DNA of 64,000 nt from Micromonospora zamorensis (GTDB lineage Bacteria; Actinomycetota; Actinomycetes; Mycobacteriales; Micromonosporaceae): assembly GCF_900090275.1 (NCBI RefSeq), contig NZ_LT607755.1, positions 6,634,001 to 6,698,000 of the forward strand. The letters are read 5' to 3'. Under the pieces are notes generated by a model, which saw only the letters and a list, made by a program, of their open reading frames with translations, was not told the origin of the DNA and made no database searches. The number at the start of each line of letters is the position of its first letter. Position 1 is the stretch's first letter. Made by a program: the position numbers and the translations under genes. This document shows, one piece after another, positions 25,773 to 36,465 of the stretch.

Positions 25773-26483
25773 GTGAGCCGTACCCCGCAGGGCCAGCGAG
25801 CCAGTCTGGACAAGCAGCCGCACGAGGTCGCCGCGATGTTCGACGGCGTGGCGGAGCGCTACGACCTGACCAACACGGTGATCTCGCTGGGTCAGGATCG
25901 CTCGTGGCGTCGCTCCACCCGGGCGGCACTGGGGCTGCGGCCGGGTGAGCGGGTGCTGGACGTGGGCGCCGGCACCGGCGTCTCGACGCGGGAGCTGGCG
26001 CAGTCCGGGGCGTACGCGGTGGGCGCCGACCTGTCGTTGGGCATGCTGTACGCCGGCAAGCGGGCCCGCCCCGAGGTGCCGCTGCTGGCCGGCGACGCGC
26101 TGCGGTTGCCGTTCGCCGATGCCAGCTTCGACGCGGTGACCATCTCCTTCGCGCTGCGCAACGTCAACGACACCGACGCGGCCCTGCGTGAGCTGGCTCG
26201 GGTCACCCGGCCGGGCGGGCGACTTGTGGTCTGCGAGTTCAGCACCCCGGTCAACCCGGCCTTCCGGACGGTCTACCTGTCGTACCTGATGCGGTCGTTG
26301 CCGGTGGTCGCCCGAGCGGTGTCGAGCAACCCCGAGGCGTACGTCTATCTCGCCGAGTCGGTCCGGGCCTGGCCGGCGCAGGCCGCGCTTGCCGGGCGGA
26401 TCGCCGCGGCCGGGTGGGGACGAGTGGCGTGGCGCAACCTGACCGGTGGTGTGGTTGCCCTGCATCGGGGCATCCGCGAGTAG
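25773..26483 (+). CDS. menG: Demethylmenaquinone methyltransferase MenG/UbiE
   Basis: A 236-residue SAM-dependent methyltransferase that adds the ring methyl group in the last step of menaquinone synthesis. Motif I is [15 protein letters not shown] at residues 61-75; the family signatures [20 protein letters not shown] and [12 protein letters not shown] are intact, as is the N-terminal [13 protein letters not shown]. The GTG start follows GGAGG. It stands between the surface protein and the reductase/nuo block, on the same strand as mqnA and mqnC. Confidence 0.96.
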   Translation: MSRTPQGQRASLDKQPHEVAAMFDGVAERYDLTNTVISLGQDRSWRRSTRAALGLRPGERVLDVGAGTGVSTRELAQSGAYAVGADLSLGMLYAGKRARPEVPLLAGDALRLPFADASFDAVTISFALRNVNDTDAALRELARVTRPGGRLVVCEFSTPVNPAFRTVYLSYLMRSLPVVARAVSSNPEAYVYLAESVRAWPAQAALAGRIAAAGWGRVAWRNLTGGVVALHRGIRE

Positions 26484-26557
26484 TCCGCGATCGACACGGG
26501 ACGGCACGGACATTATTCAGGTTTCGTGAATATCAGTCTTTAGTCCACTTTGCCCCG

Positions 26558-26563
26558 TACGCT
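26558..26563 (+). promoter_or_regulatory. -10 element TACGCT, leaderless promoter of the small gene at 26571
   Basis: TACGCT fits TANNNT and ends 7 nt before the ATG at 26571, with no Shine-Dalgarno sequence between. The -35 region is not recognisable. Confidence 0.4.
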
Positions 26564-26570
26564 CGATCGC

Positions 26571-26795
26571 ATGACCGGAGCAGACCCGGCGGACCCGGTG
26601 GCCGCCACCGACGACGACGCGGCCGAACTCATCGCGCAGTTGCGCGCGTTGGCCGGAGCCGACCCGGTGGAGGTCCGGCTGGTGGTCGCCGAGGTGTTGG
26701 CGGCACTGGACCGGGCGGCGGGTGGCGCGCTCCGTGAGCATCTGCCCGAGACAATCCGAGTCGATGCGGGGCTGGACGCCTCCAGCTCGGCCTGA
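26571..26795 (+). CDS. Small acidic protein of unknown function
   Basis: A 74-residue protein, predicted almost wholly helical (AELIAQLRALAGADPVEVRL, then VVAEVLAALDRAAGGALREH). No recognised family. The ATG is preceded by a TANNNT box at the leaderless distance, and the frame has strong third-position GC bias, which supports it being real. It sits alone between menG and the reductase gene. Confidence 0.6.
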   Translation: MTGADPADPVAATDDDAAELIAQLRALAGADPVEVRLVVAEVLAALDRAAGGALREHLPETIRVDAGLDASSSA

Positions 26796-26862
26796 CACCT
26801 GACTGCTGTGGACGGTCGGGGACTGTCACATCGGCGAGTTAGGTACCCCTGATCCTGCGCTG

Positions 26863-26880
26863 GTATGACGCCGGTCATAC
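26863..26880 (+). promoter_or_regulatory. Perfect 7-bp-arm dyad GTATGAC-GCCG-GTCATAC at the reductase promoter
   Basis: An 18-bp palindrome with a 4-bp spacer. Its right arm runs into TACACT (26878-26883), a TANNNT -10 candidate, so a protein bound here would overlap the core promoter of the reductase gene. The regulator is unknown. Confidence 0.5.
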
Positions 26881-26896
26881 ACTCGTCCCGTCTGGC

Positions 26897-26914
26897 TTGT
26901 GAAGCATTTCACGA
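26897..26914 (+). promoter_or_regulatory. Rex-like operator TTGTGAAGCATTTCACGA
   Basis: Matches the established Rex (redox-sensing repressor) operator TTGTGAA-N4-TTCACAA at all but one position (CG instead of CA at the right end). It lies 21 bp before the reductase ATG and just downstream of the putative -10 box TACACT. Rex represses respiratory genes, including nuo in streptomycetes, when NADH is low. Its location ahead of the quinone reductase-nuo block makes functional sense. The rex gene itself is not in the window. Confidence 0.7.
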
Positions 26915-26934
26915 GCGTGCGGGAGGAGGCGCGA

Positions 26935-28212
26935 ATGACCCCGGTGGAACACGACGCCGACGTCATTGTCGTGGGCGCCGGTCCCGGTGGATCAGCTACT
27001 GCGTACCACCTGGCCCGGCACGGCGTACGGGTGCTGTTGTTGGAGAAGACCGAGTTCCCGCGGGAGAAGGTCTGCGGCGACGGGTTGACCCCGCGCGCCG
27101 TCCGTCAGCTCATCCGGATGGGTGTGGACACCTCGCCCGAGGCGGGCTGGCTGCACAACCGCGGCCTGCGCGTCATCGGTGGCGGTGTGCGCCTGGAACT
27201 GGACTGGCCGGAGCTGGCGAGCTTCCCCAACTACGGCCTGGTGCGTACGAGACTGGACTTCGACGACCTGCTCGCACGGCAGGCGGTGGCCGCCGGTGCC
27301 AAGCTGCGGACCAACGTCAACGTGCTTGGCCCGGTGCTCGACGGCGACGGCCGGGTCACCGGCGTCGAGGCGGAGGTCGGGCCGGGCAAGGAGCCGACCA
27401 CCTTCCACGCCCCGCTGGTCGTCGCGGCGGACGGGGTCTCCGGCCGCTTCCCGCTCGCGCTCGGGCTGGCCAAGCGGGAGGACCGGCCGATCGGCGTGGC
27501 CGTCCGCCGCTACTACCGCTCGCCGGCCAAGCACGACGACAACTACCTGGAGTCCTGGCTGGAGTTGCGCAGCAAGGACAGCGGCGACAACCTGCTGCCC
27601 GGGTACGGCTGGATCTTCGGCCTGGGTGACGGTCGGGTCAACGTCGGTCTCGGCGTGCTCAACTCGTCCTCGGCGTTCGGCAAGACCAACTACCGCCGGC
27701 TGCTCACCGACTGGCTCGCCAACACCCCCGAGGACTGGGGGATGACCGACGAGACCAACGCCGACGGCCCGATCCTCGGCGCCGCGCTGCCGATGGGCTT
27801 CAACCGGGTGCCGCACTACACCCGTGGCGTGCTGCTGGTCGGTGACTCGGGCGGCATGGTCAACCCGTTCAACGGCGAAGGCATCGCGTACGCGATGGAG
27901 TCCGGCGAACTGGCCGCGGAGGCCATCGTCCAGGCCCTCGCCCGCCCGGCCGGCCCGGAGCGGGAGCGGGCGCTGATGGCGTACCCGAACGAGCTGAAGG
28001 CCCGACTCGGCGGTTACTACCGGTTGGGCGGCATCTTCGTGAAACTGATCGGCCGCCCGGAGATCATGCGGATCGCCACCAAACACGGCATGCCGCACCC
28101 GACGCTGATGCGTTTCGTCCTCAAGCTGTTGGCCAACCTGACCGACCCGCGTGGCGGGGATGCGATGGACCGGGTCATCAACGCGATGACGAAGGCAGCT
28201 CCAGCCGTATAA
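26935..28212 (+). CDS. Geranylgeranyl reductase-family FAD oxidoreductase, probable menaquinone side-chain reductase
   Basis: A 425-residue flavoprotein. The FAD Rossmann motif GAGPGG is at residues 14-19, followed by LLLEKTEFPREKVCGDGLTP, typical of geranylgeranyl reductases, and the second FAD motif LLVGDSGGMVNPFNGEGI. In mycobacteria the related MenJ saturates an isoprene unit of the menaquinone tail; the same role is inferred here because the gene lies between menG and the nuo operon. The ATG at 26935 has GGAGGAGG 6 nt upstream. A Rex-like operator and a second dyad precede it. Confidence 0.88.
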   Translation: MTPVEHDADVIVVGAGPGGSATAYHLARHGVRVLLLEKTEFPREKVCGDGLTPRAVRQLIRMGVDTSPEAGWLHNRGLRVIGGGVRLELDWPELASFPNYGLVRTRLDFDDLLARQAVAAGAKLRTNVNVLGPVLDGDGRVTGVEAEVGPGKEPTTFHAPLVVAADGVSGRFPLALGLAKREDRPIGVAVRRYYRSPAKHDDNYLESWLELRSKDSGDNLLPGYGWIFGLGDGRVNVGLGVLNSSSAFGKTNYRRLLTDWLANTPEDWGMTDETNADGPILGAALPMGFNRVPHYTRGVLLVGDSGGMVNPFNGEGIAYAMESGELAAEAIVQALARPAGPERERALMAYPNELKARLGGYYRLGGIFVKLIGRPEIMRIATKHGMPHPTLMRFVLKLLANLTDPRGGDAMDRVINAMTKAAPAV

Positions 28213-28347
28213 GTAGGACGGCATCGGTGCTGGTCACAGCCCCGACGCCGACAAAGATCGACCCCCGCCGACTGCCACTGCGAGGGACGTGAATAGTGTG
28301 ATTTTCGTCAAGCACCGAGGGCAGGGAAGGACGAGCAGGAGAAAACG

Positions 28348-28713
28348 ATGTCGCTCTCGCCTTACGCACCGATCATCGGGCTGTTCGCCCTCGCCGCGGC
28401 GTTCTCGCTGTTTTCCGTCGGCGCCGCCCGCTTCGCGGGTCCCCGTCGCTACAACAAGGCCAAACTCGAGGCTTACGAGTGCGGCATCGAGCCCAGCCCG
28501 CAGCCGGTCGGCGGCGGCCGGTTCCCGATCAAGTTCTACCTGACGGCGATGCTCTTCATCGTCTTCGACATCGAGATCATCTTCCTCTACCCCTGGGCGG
28601 TCTCGTTCGACGCTCTGCCGATCTTCGGCTTCGTGGAGATGGTCCTGTTCATCGTCGCGGTCTTCGTTGCGTACGCCTACGTGTGGCGGCGCGGCGGCCT
28701 GGACTGGGACTGA
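28348..28713 (+). CDS. nuoA: NADH-quinone oxidoreductase subunit A
   Basis: A 121-residue three-helix membrane subunit and the first gene of the 14-gene complex I operon. The conserved loop [20 protein letters not shown] and the charged second helix [16 protein letters not shown] are intact. The gap to the reductase stop (135 bp) contains a possible TAGTGT -10 box at 28294-28299, so nuo may have its own promoter besides read-through. Confidence 0.97.
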   Translation: MSLSPYAPIIGLFALAAAFSLFSVGAARFAGPRRYNKAKLEAYECGIEPSPQPVGGGRFPIKFYLTAMLFIVFDIEIIFLYPWAVSFDALPIFGFVEMVLFIVAVFVAYAYVWRRGGLDWD

Positions 28714-28727
28714 GGAAGGAACGTCAG

Positions 28728-29405
28728 ATGGGCATCGAGGAGAAGCTTCCCGCCGGCGTCCTGCTCACCTCGGTGGAGAAGCTGGTCAACTGGTCCCGGA
28801 AGTCGTCCGTGTGGGGCGCTACCTTCGGCCTGGCCTGCTGCGCCATCGAGATGATGGCAGCCGGTGGTCCGCACTACGACATGGGCCGCTGGGGCATGGA
28901 GGTCTTCCGGGCGTCGCCCCGGCAGGCCGACCTGATGATCGTGGCCGGCCGGGTGAGTCAGAAGATGGCCCCGGTTCTGCGCCAGATCTACGACCAGATG
29001 GCCGAGCCCCGCTGGGTGCTCTCGATGGGCGTCTGCGCCAGCAGCGGCGGCATGTTCAACAACTACGCGATCGTGCAGGGCGTCGACCACGTGGTGCCGG
29101 TCGACATGTACCTGCCGGGCTGCCCGCCCCGGCCGGAGATGCTCATCGACGCGATCCTCAAGCTCCGCGAGAAGATCATGTATGAGCCGCTGGGCCCGAA
29201 CGGCCGCAAGATGCTGGCCGCCCGCCAGGAACGCGGCGACGTTCCGGTCGTGCCCTACGGCTCCATGCCCTCCTCGTACCGCAGCGACAAGGGCCGGCGT
29301 GCCGAGTGGACCCGGGCGGTCCGCGAGGGCCGCGAGGAGCAGTTGCGGATCGAGAACTGGATGAACGCTCAGAACCACCTCCACCCGCAGGCAGGCCCCA
29401 AATGA
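28728..29405 (+). CDS. nuoB: NADH-quinone oxidoreductase subunit B
   Basis: A 225-residue peripheral subunit carrying cluster N2, the last iron-sulfur centre before quinone. Ligands visible are C37 and C38 ([11 protein letters not shown]), C103 ([10 protein letters not shown]) and C132 ([10 protein letters not shown]). The C terminus is about 50 residues longer than in enterobacterial NuoB. The ATG at 28728 follows AAGGAA; the stop overlaps nuoC (ATGA). Confidence 0.98.
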   Translation: MGIEEKLPAGVLLTSVEKLVNWSRKSSVWGATFGLACCAIEMMAAGGPHYDMGRWGMEVFRASPRQADLMIVAGRVSQKMAPVLRQIYDQMAEPRWVLSMGVCASSGGMFNNYAIVQGVDHVVPVDMYLPGCPPRPEMLIDAILKLREKIMYEPLGPNGRKMLAARQERGDVPVVPYGSMPSSYRSDKGRRAEWTRAVREGREEQLRIENWMNAQNHLHPQAGPK

Positions 29406-30139
29406 CGTCACCCACGGACAAGCCCAACGACGGCGGCGTACCGCTGCCGGTGGTGCCGACCGGCGCCACCAGTGGTGCCCCCGCCGAGTTCCCGCCGGCC
29501 AGCCCGGCCGGGCGCGGGATGTTCGGCAACCAGGGCACCGGCGACGTGTCCGGCTACGGCGGCCTGGTCCGCCAGCGCCAGCCCATCGAGGAGGCGTCCC
29601 GTCCGTACGGGAGCTACTTCGACGAGGTCCGCGACGCGTTGGAGGAGGCGTACCCGGCCTTCGGCGACGCGATTGAGAAGGTCGTGGTCGACCGGGGTGA
29701 GCTGACGCTGCACATCCGCCCGGAACGGATCGCCGAGGTCTGCCAGGTGATGCGCGACGACCTGGCGCTGCGGTTCGAGCTGTGCTCCTCGGTGTCCGGC
29801 GTGGACTACCTGGGCGCCGACGAGCGGCGGCTGCACGTGGTCTACCTGCTCACCTCGATGACGTACCGGCGGCAGGTCCGGCTGGAGGCCGCAGTCTCCG
29901 TCGAGGCCCCGCACCTGCCCAGCGTGACCGCCATCTACCCGACGGCGGACTGGCAGGAGCGCGAGGCGTACGACATGTTCGGCATCGTCTTCGACGGCCA
30001 CCCCAACCTGACCAGGATCCTCATGCCGGACGACTGGGAGGGTCACCCGCAGCGCAAGGACTACCCGCTCGGCGGTGTGCCCGTCGAGTACAAGGGCGCG
30101 GAGATCCAGCCGCCGAACGAGCGGAGGTCGTACCAGTGA
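29402..30139 (+). CDS. nuoC: NADH-quinone oxidoreductase subunit C
   Basis: A 245-residue peripheral subunit. The conserved block is [19 protein letters not shown] followed by [20 protein letters not shown]. The first about 70 residues are a Pro/Gly-rich extension ([20 protein letters not shown]) absent from short NuoC proteins but common in actinobacteria. It overlaps both neighbours by 4 nt, consistent with coupled synthesis. It is a separate gene, not fused to NuoD as in E. coli. Confidence 0.97.
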   Translation: MTSPTDKPNDGGVPLPVVPTGATSGAPAEFPPASPAGRGMFGNQGTGDVSGYGGLVRQRQPIEEASRPYGSYFDEVRDALEEAYPAFGDAIEKVVVDRGELTLHIRPERIAEVCQVMRDDLALRFELCSSVSGVDYLGADERRLHVVYLLTSMTYRRQVRLEAAVSVEAPHLPSVTAIYPTADWQEREAYDMFGIVFDGHPNLTRILMPDDWEGHPQRKDYPLGGVPVEYKGAEIQPPNERRSYQ

Positions 30140-31461
30140 CGACGTCGAACTACGCCAGCGAGCGCGAGACCGACGAGGGCCGGGTCTTCACCGTCACCGG
30201 TGGGGACTGGGACACCATCGTCTCGGGCACCGACCCGATCAACGACGAGCGGATCGTCGTCAACATGGGTCCGCAGCACCCGTCCACGCACGGGGTGCTG
30301 CGGCTGATCCTGGAGCTGGAGGGCGAGACGGTCCGCGAGGCCCGTACCGTCGTCGGCTACCTGCACACGGGCATCGAGAAGAACCTCGAATACCGCAACT
30401 GGGTTCAGGGCTCGACGTTCGTGACCCGGATGGACTACCTCGCCCCGATCTTCAACGAGACGGCGTACGCCCTCGCCGTCGAGAAGCTGCTCGGCATCAC
30501 CGACGACATCACCGAGCGGGCCACCACCATCCGCGTGCTGATGATGGAGCTCAACCGGATCTCGTCGCACCTGGTCTGGCTGGCCACCACCGGCATGGAG
30601 CTGGGCGCGATCTCGATCATGCTGTACGGCTTCCGCGAGCGGGAGTACATCCTCGACATCTTCGAGACCATCACCGGTCTGCGGATGAACCACGCGTACG
30701 TCCGGCCGGGCGGAGTGGCGCAGGACGTGCCGGACGAGGCGATCGTCAAGATCCGCGAGTTCCTCAAGATGATGCCGAAGAAGCTCAAGGAGTACGAGGA
30801 CCTGCTCTCCGGCCAGCCGATCTGGACCGAGCGGACGAAGAACGTCGCGGTGCTGGACGTGACCGGCTGCGTGGCCCTCGGCATCACCGGGCCGGTGCTG
30901 CGCTCCGCCGGTCTCGCCTGGGACCTGCGCAAGACCATGCCGTACTGCGGTTACGAGAACTACGAGTTCGACGTGCCGACCCACCCCGACGGTGACGTGT
31001 GGGGCCGCTACCTGGTCCGGCTCGCCGAGATCCGGGAGTCGATGAAGCTGGTCGAGCAGGCCCTGGACCGGCTCCGCCCGGGTCCGGTGATGGTCGCCGA
31101 CCGCAAGATCGCGTGGCCGGCGCAGTTGGCCATCGGCGTGGACGGCATGGGCAACTCGCTGGAGCACGTCGCGAAGATCATGGGTCAGTCGATGGAGTCG
31201 CTGATCCACCACTTCAAGCTGGTGACCGAGGGCTTCCGGGTTCCGCCGGGCCAGGTGTACGTCGCGATCGAGGCTCCCCGGGGCGAGTTGGGCGTGCACG
31301 CGGTCTCCGACGGTGGCACCCGGCCGTACCGGGTGCACTACCGCGAGCCCAGCTTCGTCAACCTCCAGGCCCTCCCGGCGATGGCCGAGGGCGGTCTGAT
31401 CGCCGACGTGATCGCCGGCGGCGCCTCGTTGGACCCGGTGATGGGTGGTTGTGACCGATGA
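30136..31461 (+). CDS. nuoD: NADH-quinone oxidoreductase subunit D
   Basis: A 441-residue 49-kDa-type subunit that forms the quinone pocket with NuoB. The motif [14 protein letters not shown] carries the histidine near the quinone headgroup, and the hydrogenase-like framework is seen in [20 protein letters not shown] and [13 protein letters not shown] start with GGAGG 8 nt upstream, overlapping the nuoC stop; the stop overlaps nuoE. Confidence 0.98.
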   Translation: MTTSNYASERETDEGRVFTVTGGDWDTIVSGTDPINDERIVVNMGPQHPSTHGVLRLILELEGETVREARTVVGYLHTGIEKNLEYRNWVQGSTFVTRMDYLAPIFNETAYALAVEKLLGITDDITERATTIRVLMMELNRISSHLVWLATTGMELGAISIMLYGFREREYILDIFETITGLRMNHAYVRPGGVAQDVPDEAIVKIREFLKMMPKKLKEYEDLLSGQPIWTERTKNVAVLDVTGCVALGITGPVLRSAGLAWDLRKTMPYCGYENYEFDVPTHPDGDVWGRYLVRLAEIRESMKLVEQALDRLRPGPVMVADRKIAWPAQLAIGVDGMGNSLEHVAKIMGQSMESLIHHFKLVTEGFRVPPGQVYVAIEAPRGELGVHAVSDGGTRPYRVHYREPSFVNLQALPAMAEGGLIADVIAGGASLDPVMGGCDR

Positions 31462-32645
31462 GTGTTTTCACTGACGAGACCCGGGAGCGGGCGCGCGAGA
31501 TCATCGCCCGCTACCCGGCGGACCGGTCCCGCTCGGCGTTGCTGCCGCTGCTGCACCTGGTGCAGGCCGAGGAGGGGTACGTCTCCCCGGCCGGGGTCAC
31601 GTTCTGCGCCGAGGTCCTGGGGCTGAACAAGGCCCAGGTCGGCGCGGTGGCGACCTTCTACACGATGTACAAGCGCAAGCCGACCGGTGACTTCCTGGTC
31701 AGCGTCTGCACCAACACCATGTGCAACGTGCTCGGTGGCCAGGAGGTCTACGACACCCTGTCCGAGCACCTGGGCGTCGGGCACGACGAGACGACCGCCG
31801 ACGGCACGATCACGCTGGAGCACGCCGAGTGCCTGGCGGCGTGCGACTACGGCCCGGTGATGACCGTCAACTACGACTTCTTCGACGGCGTGGACGCGTC
31901 CACAGCGGTCGGCGTCGTCGACGAGCTGCGGGCGGGCGGGCGGCCGATGCCGACCCGCGGTGCCCGGCTCTGCACCCTCAAGGAAATGGCGGTGCAGCTC
32001 GCCGGTTTCGCCGACGAGCGCGAGGGCGCGGTCGCCGACGGTGGGCCGGGTGAGCCCACCCTGCGCGGGCTGCGGCTGGCGCAGGAGCACGGCGTCTCGG
32101 TGCCGGGCTTCGACCCGAACACCCCGATCCGCAGCAAGGCCGAGGCCGACAAGGCCGCCGCTGAGGCGAAGGCGAAGGCGGAGGCCGCCAAGCCGGCGCC
32201 CGTCGAGGCCAGCGCGGCACCGGTCAAGGGTGGCGACGGGGCGTCCGCCCCGACGGGGGCGGCCGGGGTCGGCGGGCCGGCGAAGCCGGCAGAGGCCACC
32301 GGGCCGGCGGACGCCAGTGGCAGCACCACGCGGGACGTGAAGGCACCGGACGACAAGTCGCCGCAGGTGCGTACCGCCGAGACCCGGCAGCCGGACGCGG
32401 GCACGGCGGTGCCGGACGCCCCTGGCACCAAGGTCCCGACGGACGGCACCGGCACCGCGCCCGAGGCTGGCGACGCACGGTCGGCCGAGGCCGCCGGTGT
32501 GGCGGCCAACGCGCCGGCCGGTGACGGCAAGCCCGCCGGCGACGAGGCCGGGGCGCAGGAGCGCAACCTCACCGAAGCGAAGGCTGGCACGGACGCCGAC
32601 GGCGCCGGACCGGCGGACGCGAACGAAACGGGGGCCCAGAAGTGA
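31458..32645 (+). CDS. nuoE: NADH-quinone oxidoreductase subunit E with long disordered C-terminal tail
   Basis: 395 residues, of which residues 1-225 are a normal 24-kDa subunit with cluster N1a ligands C84, C89, C125 and C129 (VSVCTNTMC and [11 protein letters not shown]). Residues about 228-395 are an Ala/Pro/Gly/Lys low-complexity tail with no fold ([20 protein letters not shown] at its start, ending ANETGAQK). Most NuoE proteins are about 160-290 residues. The tail is lysine-rich at first, then acidic. Codon usage in it stays GC-rich, so it is probably genuine coding sequence. Both ends overlap neighbours by 4 nt. Confidence 0.95.
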   Translation: MSVFTDETRERAREIIARYPADRSRSALLPLLHLVQAEEGYVSPAGVTFCAEVLGLNKAQVGAVATFYTMYKRKPTGDFLVSVCTNTMCNVLGGQEVYDTLSEHLGVGHDETTADGTITLEHAECLAACDYGPVMTVNYDFFDGVDASTAVGVVDELRAGGRPMPTRGARLCTLKEMAVQLAGFADEREGAVADGGPGEPTLRGLRLAQEHGVSVPGFDPNTPIRSKAEADKAAAEAKAKAEAAKPAPVEASAAPVKGGDGASAPTGAAGVGGPAKPAEATGPADASGSTTRDVKAPDDKSPQVRTAETRQPDAGTAVPDAPGTKVPTDGTGTAPEAGDARSAEAAGVAANAPAGDGKPAGDEAGAQERNLTEAKAGTDADGAGPADANETGAQK

Positions 32646-33958
32646 CCACTCCCCGCCCGGAGACCGTGGCCAAGCTGACGCCGGTGCTGACCAAGCGCTG
32701 GCTGTCGCCGGACGCCTGGCGTATCGGCACGTACGAGCAACTGGACGGCTACGCCGCACTGCGCAAGGCGCTCAAGGCCCACCCGGACGACCTGATCCAG
32801 CTGATCAAGGACTCGGGGCTGCGCGGTCGGGGTGGCGCCGGCTTCCCCACCGGTCTCAAGTGGGGCTTCATCCCGCAGGGCGACGGCAAGCCGCACTACC
32901 TGGTGGTCAACGCCGACGAGGGCGAGCCGGGCACCTGCAAGGACCTGCCGCTGATGACCCACGACCCGCACGCGCTGGTCGAGGGCGTGATCATCGCGTC
33001 GTACGCGATCCGAGCCAACCGCGCCTACATCTACATCCGGGGCGAGGCGGTGCACGCCGCGCGTCGGCTGCGCAACGCGGTCCAGGAGGCGTACGACAAG
33101 GGCTACCTCGGCCGGAACATCCTGCGCAGCGGCTACGACCTGGAGCTGGTGGTGCACTCCGGCGCCGGGGCGTACATCTGCGGCGAGGAGACGGCGCTGC
33201 TGGACTCGCTGGAAGGCTTCCGGGGGCAGCCCCGGCTGCGCCCGCCGTTCCCGGCCACCCACGGCCTGTACGCGAGCCCGACGGTGGTGAACAACGTCGG
33301 CACCATCGCCAGCGTGCCGCCGATCGTGCTCGGTGGGGCCGACTGGTGGAAGAGCATGGGCACCGAGAAGTCCTCCGGGCCGATGATCTACTCGCTGTCC
33401 GGTCGGATCGTCAACCCGGGCCAGTACGAGTGCTCGATGGGTGTCACGCTGCGCGAGCTGCTGGAGCTGGCCGGTGGCATGCAGCCCGGGCACAACCTGC
33501 GGTTCTGGACCCCGGGCGGCTCGTCCACCCCGCTGCTCGCCGCCGAGCACCTGGACGTGCCACTGGACTTCGAGGGAGTGGCGGCGGCCGGCTCGATCCT
33601 GGGCACCACGGCCACCCAGATCTTCTCCGACCAGGACTGCCCGGTCTACGCGACGTACCGGTGGCTGGAGTTCTACCACCACGAGTCGTGCGGCAAGTGC
33701 ACCCCGTGCCGCGAGGGCAACTACTGGATGGTTCGGGTCTACCGGCGGATCCTCGCCGGTCAGGGCACCCACGAAGACCTGGACACCCTGCTGGACACCT
33801 GCGACAACATCCTCGGCCGCTCGTTCTGTGGCCTGGGTGACGGCGCGACCAGCTCGGTGACCTCGTCACTGAAGTACTTCAAGCAGGACTACCTCGACTA
33901 CATCGAGGGACGTACCGCACCCAAGCTGTCGGAGAAGACCCTGGTAGGGGCGCACTGA
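32642..33958 (+). CDS. nuoF: NADH-quinone oxidoreductase subunit F (NADH- and FMN-binding)
   Basis: A 438-residue entry subunit that oxidises NADH via FMN. The FMN/NADH loop [10 protein letters not shown] is at 62-71, [17 protein letters not shown] completes the nucleotide site, and cluster N3 ligands are C350, C353, C356 and C396 ([12 protein letters not shown] and FCGLGD). GTG start overlapping the nuoE stop; its TGA shares a base with the nuoG ATG. Confidence 0.98.
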   Translation: MTTPRPETVAKLTPVLTKRWLSPDAWRIGTYEQLDGYAALRKALKAHPDDLIQLIKDSGLRGRGGAGFPTGLKWGFIPQGDGKPHYLVVNADEGEPGTCKDLPLMTHDPHALVEGVIIASYAIRANRAYIYIRGEAVHAARRLRNAVQEAYDKGYLGRNILRSGYDLELVVHSGAGAYICGEETALLDSLEGFRGQPRLRPPFPATHGLYASPTVVNNVGTIASVPPIVLGGADWWKSMGTEKSSGPMIYSLSGRIVNPGQYECSMGVTLRELLELAGGMQPGHNLRFWTPGGSSTPLLAAEHLDVPLDFEGVAAAGSILGTTATQIFSDQDCPVYATYRWLEFYHHESCGKCTPCREGNYWMVRVYRRILAGQGTHEDLDTLLDTCDNILGRSFCGLGDGATSSVTSSLKYFKQDYLDYIEGRTAPKLSEKTLVGAH

Positions 33959-36465
33959 TGACCGACGTAGCAAAGCAGACCGAGACCGTCACGCTCACCA
34001 TCGACGGCGTCGAGGTCACCGCCCCCAAGGGGACGTTGCTGATCCGGGTCGCCGAGCAGATGGGCACCGAGATCCCCCGGTTCTGCGACCACCCGCTGCT
34101 GGCCCCGGCCGGCGCGTGCCGGCAGTGCCTGGTCGAGGTGGAGGGCCAGCGCAAGCCGGTGGCCTCCTGCACCCAGGCCGTCGCCGACGGCATGGTCGTG
34201 CGTACGCAGATCACCTCCCCGGTGGCCAAGAAGGCGCAGGAGGGGGTGATGGAGCTGCTGCTGCTCAACCACCCGCTGGACTGCCCGATGTGTGACAAGG
34301 GCGGTGAGTGCCCGCTCCAGAACCAGGCGATGTCCACCGGCCGCACCGACTCGCGCTTCCACGAGCACAAGCGGGAGTACGAGAAGCCGATGGCGATCAG
34401 CAGCCAGGTGCTGCTGGACCGCGAGCGGTGCGTGCTCTGTCAGCGGTGCACCCGGTTCTCCGAGGAGATCGCCGGCGACAAGTTCATCGACCTGATGGGC
34501 CGGTCGTCCGCCGAGGAGATCAACATCTACCGGGACGACGCGTACGGCGAAGAGGGCGACGCCGGTGACGTCCCGTTCAACTCCTACTTCTCCGGCAACA
34601 CCGTGCAGATCTGCCCGGTGGGCGCGCTGACCGGTGCGCAGTACCGCTTCCGGGCCCGCCCGTTCGACCTGGTGTCGAGCCCGAGCGTCTGCGAGCACTG
34701 CTCGGCCGGCTGCGGGCAGCGCACCGACTGGCGGCGCGGCAAGGTGCTGCGCCGGCTGGCCGGCGACGAGCCGCAGGTCAACGAGGAGTGGAACTGCGAC
34801 AAGGGCCGGTGGGGTTTCCAGTACACCCGGGCCGCCGACCGGTTGACCACCCCGCTGGTCCGCGACGAGCACACCGGTGAGCTGCGCGAGGCGTCCTGGA
34901 GCGAGGCGCTCACCGTGGCCGCCGAGGGCCTGCACACTGCTCGGGAGAGCGGGCAGGGCACGGCGGTGCTCACCGGCGGCCGGCTGACCGTCGAGGACGC
35001 GTACGCGTACGCGAAGTTCGCCCGGGTCGCCCTTACCACCAATGACATCGACTTCCGGGCCCGGCCGGTCTCCCGCGAGGAGGCCGACTTCCTGGCCAGC
35101 TCGGTCGCCGGGGTCACCGACGTCACCTACACCGACGTGGAGAACGCGCCGGCGGTGGTGCTGGTCGGCCTGGAGCCGGAGGAGGAGTGCCCGATCCTCT
35201 TCCTGCGGCTGCGCAAGGCGTACCTGAAGAAGGCCCTGACGGTGTACGCGTTGGCGCCGTTCGCCACCCGTGGCCTGGAGAAGCTCGGTGCCAAGCTGGC
35301 CCGGGTCGTGCCGGGCGAGGAGGCCAGCGTGCTCGCCGAGCACGCCACGGTCGCCGAGGCGCTGAGCGCACCGGGCGCGATCCTGATCGTCGGCGAGCGA
35401 CTGGCCACTGTGCCGGGCGGGCTCTCCGCAGCGGCGGACGTGGCGCGGCGTACCGGCGCGAAGCTGGTGTGGGTGCCGCGGCGCGCGGGTGACCGCGGCG
35501 CTGTCGACGCGGGCTGCCTGCCCAACCTGCTCCCCGGTGGACGGCTGGTGACCGAGCCGGCCGCCCGCGCCGAGCTGGGTGAGGCGTGGGACATCCCGGC
35601 CGGGGTGATCCCGAGCCAGGCCGGGCGGGACACCGACGGCATCCTCACCGCGGCGGCCAACGGCCAGCTCGGCGCGCTGGTCGTCGGCGGCGTCGACCCA
35701 GCCGACCTGGCCGACCCGCGACTGGCCGAGGCCGCCCTGGACGCGGTGCCGTTCCTGGTCAGCCTGGAGCTGCGCGCCAGCGCGGTGACCCGGCGGGCGA
35801 ACGTGGTGCTGCCGGTCGCCCCGGTGGTCGAGAAGGCCGGCAGCTTCCTGGACTGGGAGGGTCGGCTGCGCCCGTTCGAGGCCGTGCTGAACACCGCCGC
35901 GATGACCGACGGTCGGGTGCTCGACGCGCTGGCCGCGCTGCTCGACGTGCGGCTCGGCACGGCGGATGTGCCGAGCGTGCGTCGTGAGCTGGGCACGCTG
36001 CCGGCGACGCGTACGTCCCGGCCGTCCGCACCGTCGGTGGCGCCGGGCCGGGTGCCGCACCCGGCTGCCGGGGAGGCCGTGCTGGCCACCTGGCACCAAC
36101 TGGTGGACCTCGGCAGCCTGACCGAAGGCGACGAGAACCTCGCGGGCACCGCCCGCCCGCCGGTGGTCCGGCTGGGTAAGGGCACCGCCGAGGCACTCGG
36201 TGTGGTCGACGGTGACGCGGTCACGGTCGGCACCGACCGGGGGGCACTGACCCTGCCGGCGGAGCTCACCGAAATGCCGGACGGCGTGGTCTGGTTGCCG
36301 ACCAACTCACCCGGCTCGACCGTGCGACGCAGCCTCGGGGCGACGTCCGGCACTGTCGTCCGGATCTCCGTTCCCGCACCGAGCACGGCCATCCCGGCCG
36401 GGCGCGTGGCGGCCGACGAGACCGGGCTCCCGGGTCCGCTCCTCAACTCCGGGGGTAACCAGTGA
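33958..36465 (+). CDS. nuoG: NADH-quinone oxidoreductase subunit G
   Basis: An 835-residue large iron-sulfur subunit. The 2Fe-2S N1b ligands are C43, C54, C57 and C71. The His-ligated N5 cluster is H105, C109, C112, C118, and N4 is C158, C161, C164, C219 (CVLCQRC, CPVGAL). The extra N7 cluster motif is also present, at C245, C248, C252 and C280; it is found only in some bacteria. The rest is a molybdopterin-oxidoreductase-like fold without a cofactor site. Start fixed by the TGATG junction with nuoF. Confidence 0.98.
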   Translation: MTDVAKQTETVTLTIDGVEVTAPKGTLLIRVAEQMGTEIPRFCDHPLLAPAGACRQCLVEVEGQRKPVASCTQAVADGMVVRTQITSPVAKKAQEGVMELLLLNHPLDCPMCDKGGECPLQNQAMSTGRTDSRFHEHKREYEKPMAISSQVLLDRERCVLCQRCTRFSEEIAGDKFIDLMGRSSAEEINIYRDDAYGEEGDAGDVPFNSYFSGNTVQICPVGALTGAQYRFRARPFDLVSSPSVCEHCSAGCGQRTDWRRGKVLRRLAGDEPQVNEEWNCDKGRWGFQYTRAADRLTTPLVRDEHTGELREASWSEALTVAAEGLHTARESGQGTAVLTGGRLTVEDAYAYAKFARVALTTNDIDFRARPVSREEADFLASSVAGVTDVTYTDVENAPAVVLVGLEPEEECPILFLRLRKAYLKKALTVYALAPFATRGLEKLGAKLARVVPGEEASVLAEHATVAEALSAPGAILIVGERLATVPGGLSAAADVARRTGAKLVWVPRRAGDRGAVDAGCLPNLLPGGRLVTEPAARAELGEAWDIPAGVIPSQAGRDTDGILTAAANGQLGALVVGGVDPADLADPRLAEAALDAVPFLVSLELRASAVTRRANVVLPVAPVVEKAGSFLDWEGRLRPFEAVLNTAAMTDGRVLDALAALLDVRLGTADVPSVRRELGTLPATRTSRPSAPSVAPGRVPHPAAGEAVLATWHQLVDLGSLTEGDENLAGTARPPVVRLGKGTAEALGVVDGDAVTVGTDRGALTLPAELTEMPDGVVWLPTNSPGSTVRRSLGATSGTVVRISVPAPSTAIPAGRVAADETGLPGPLLNSGGNQ

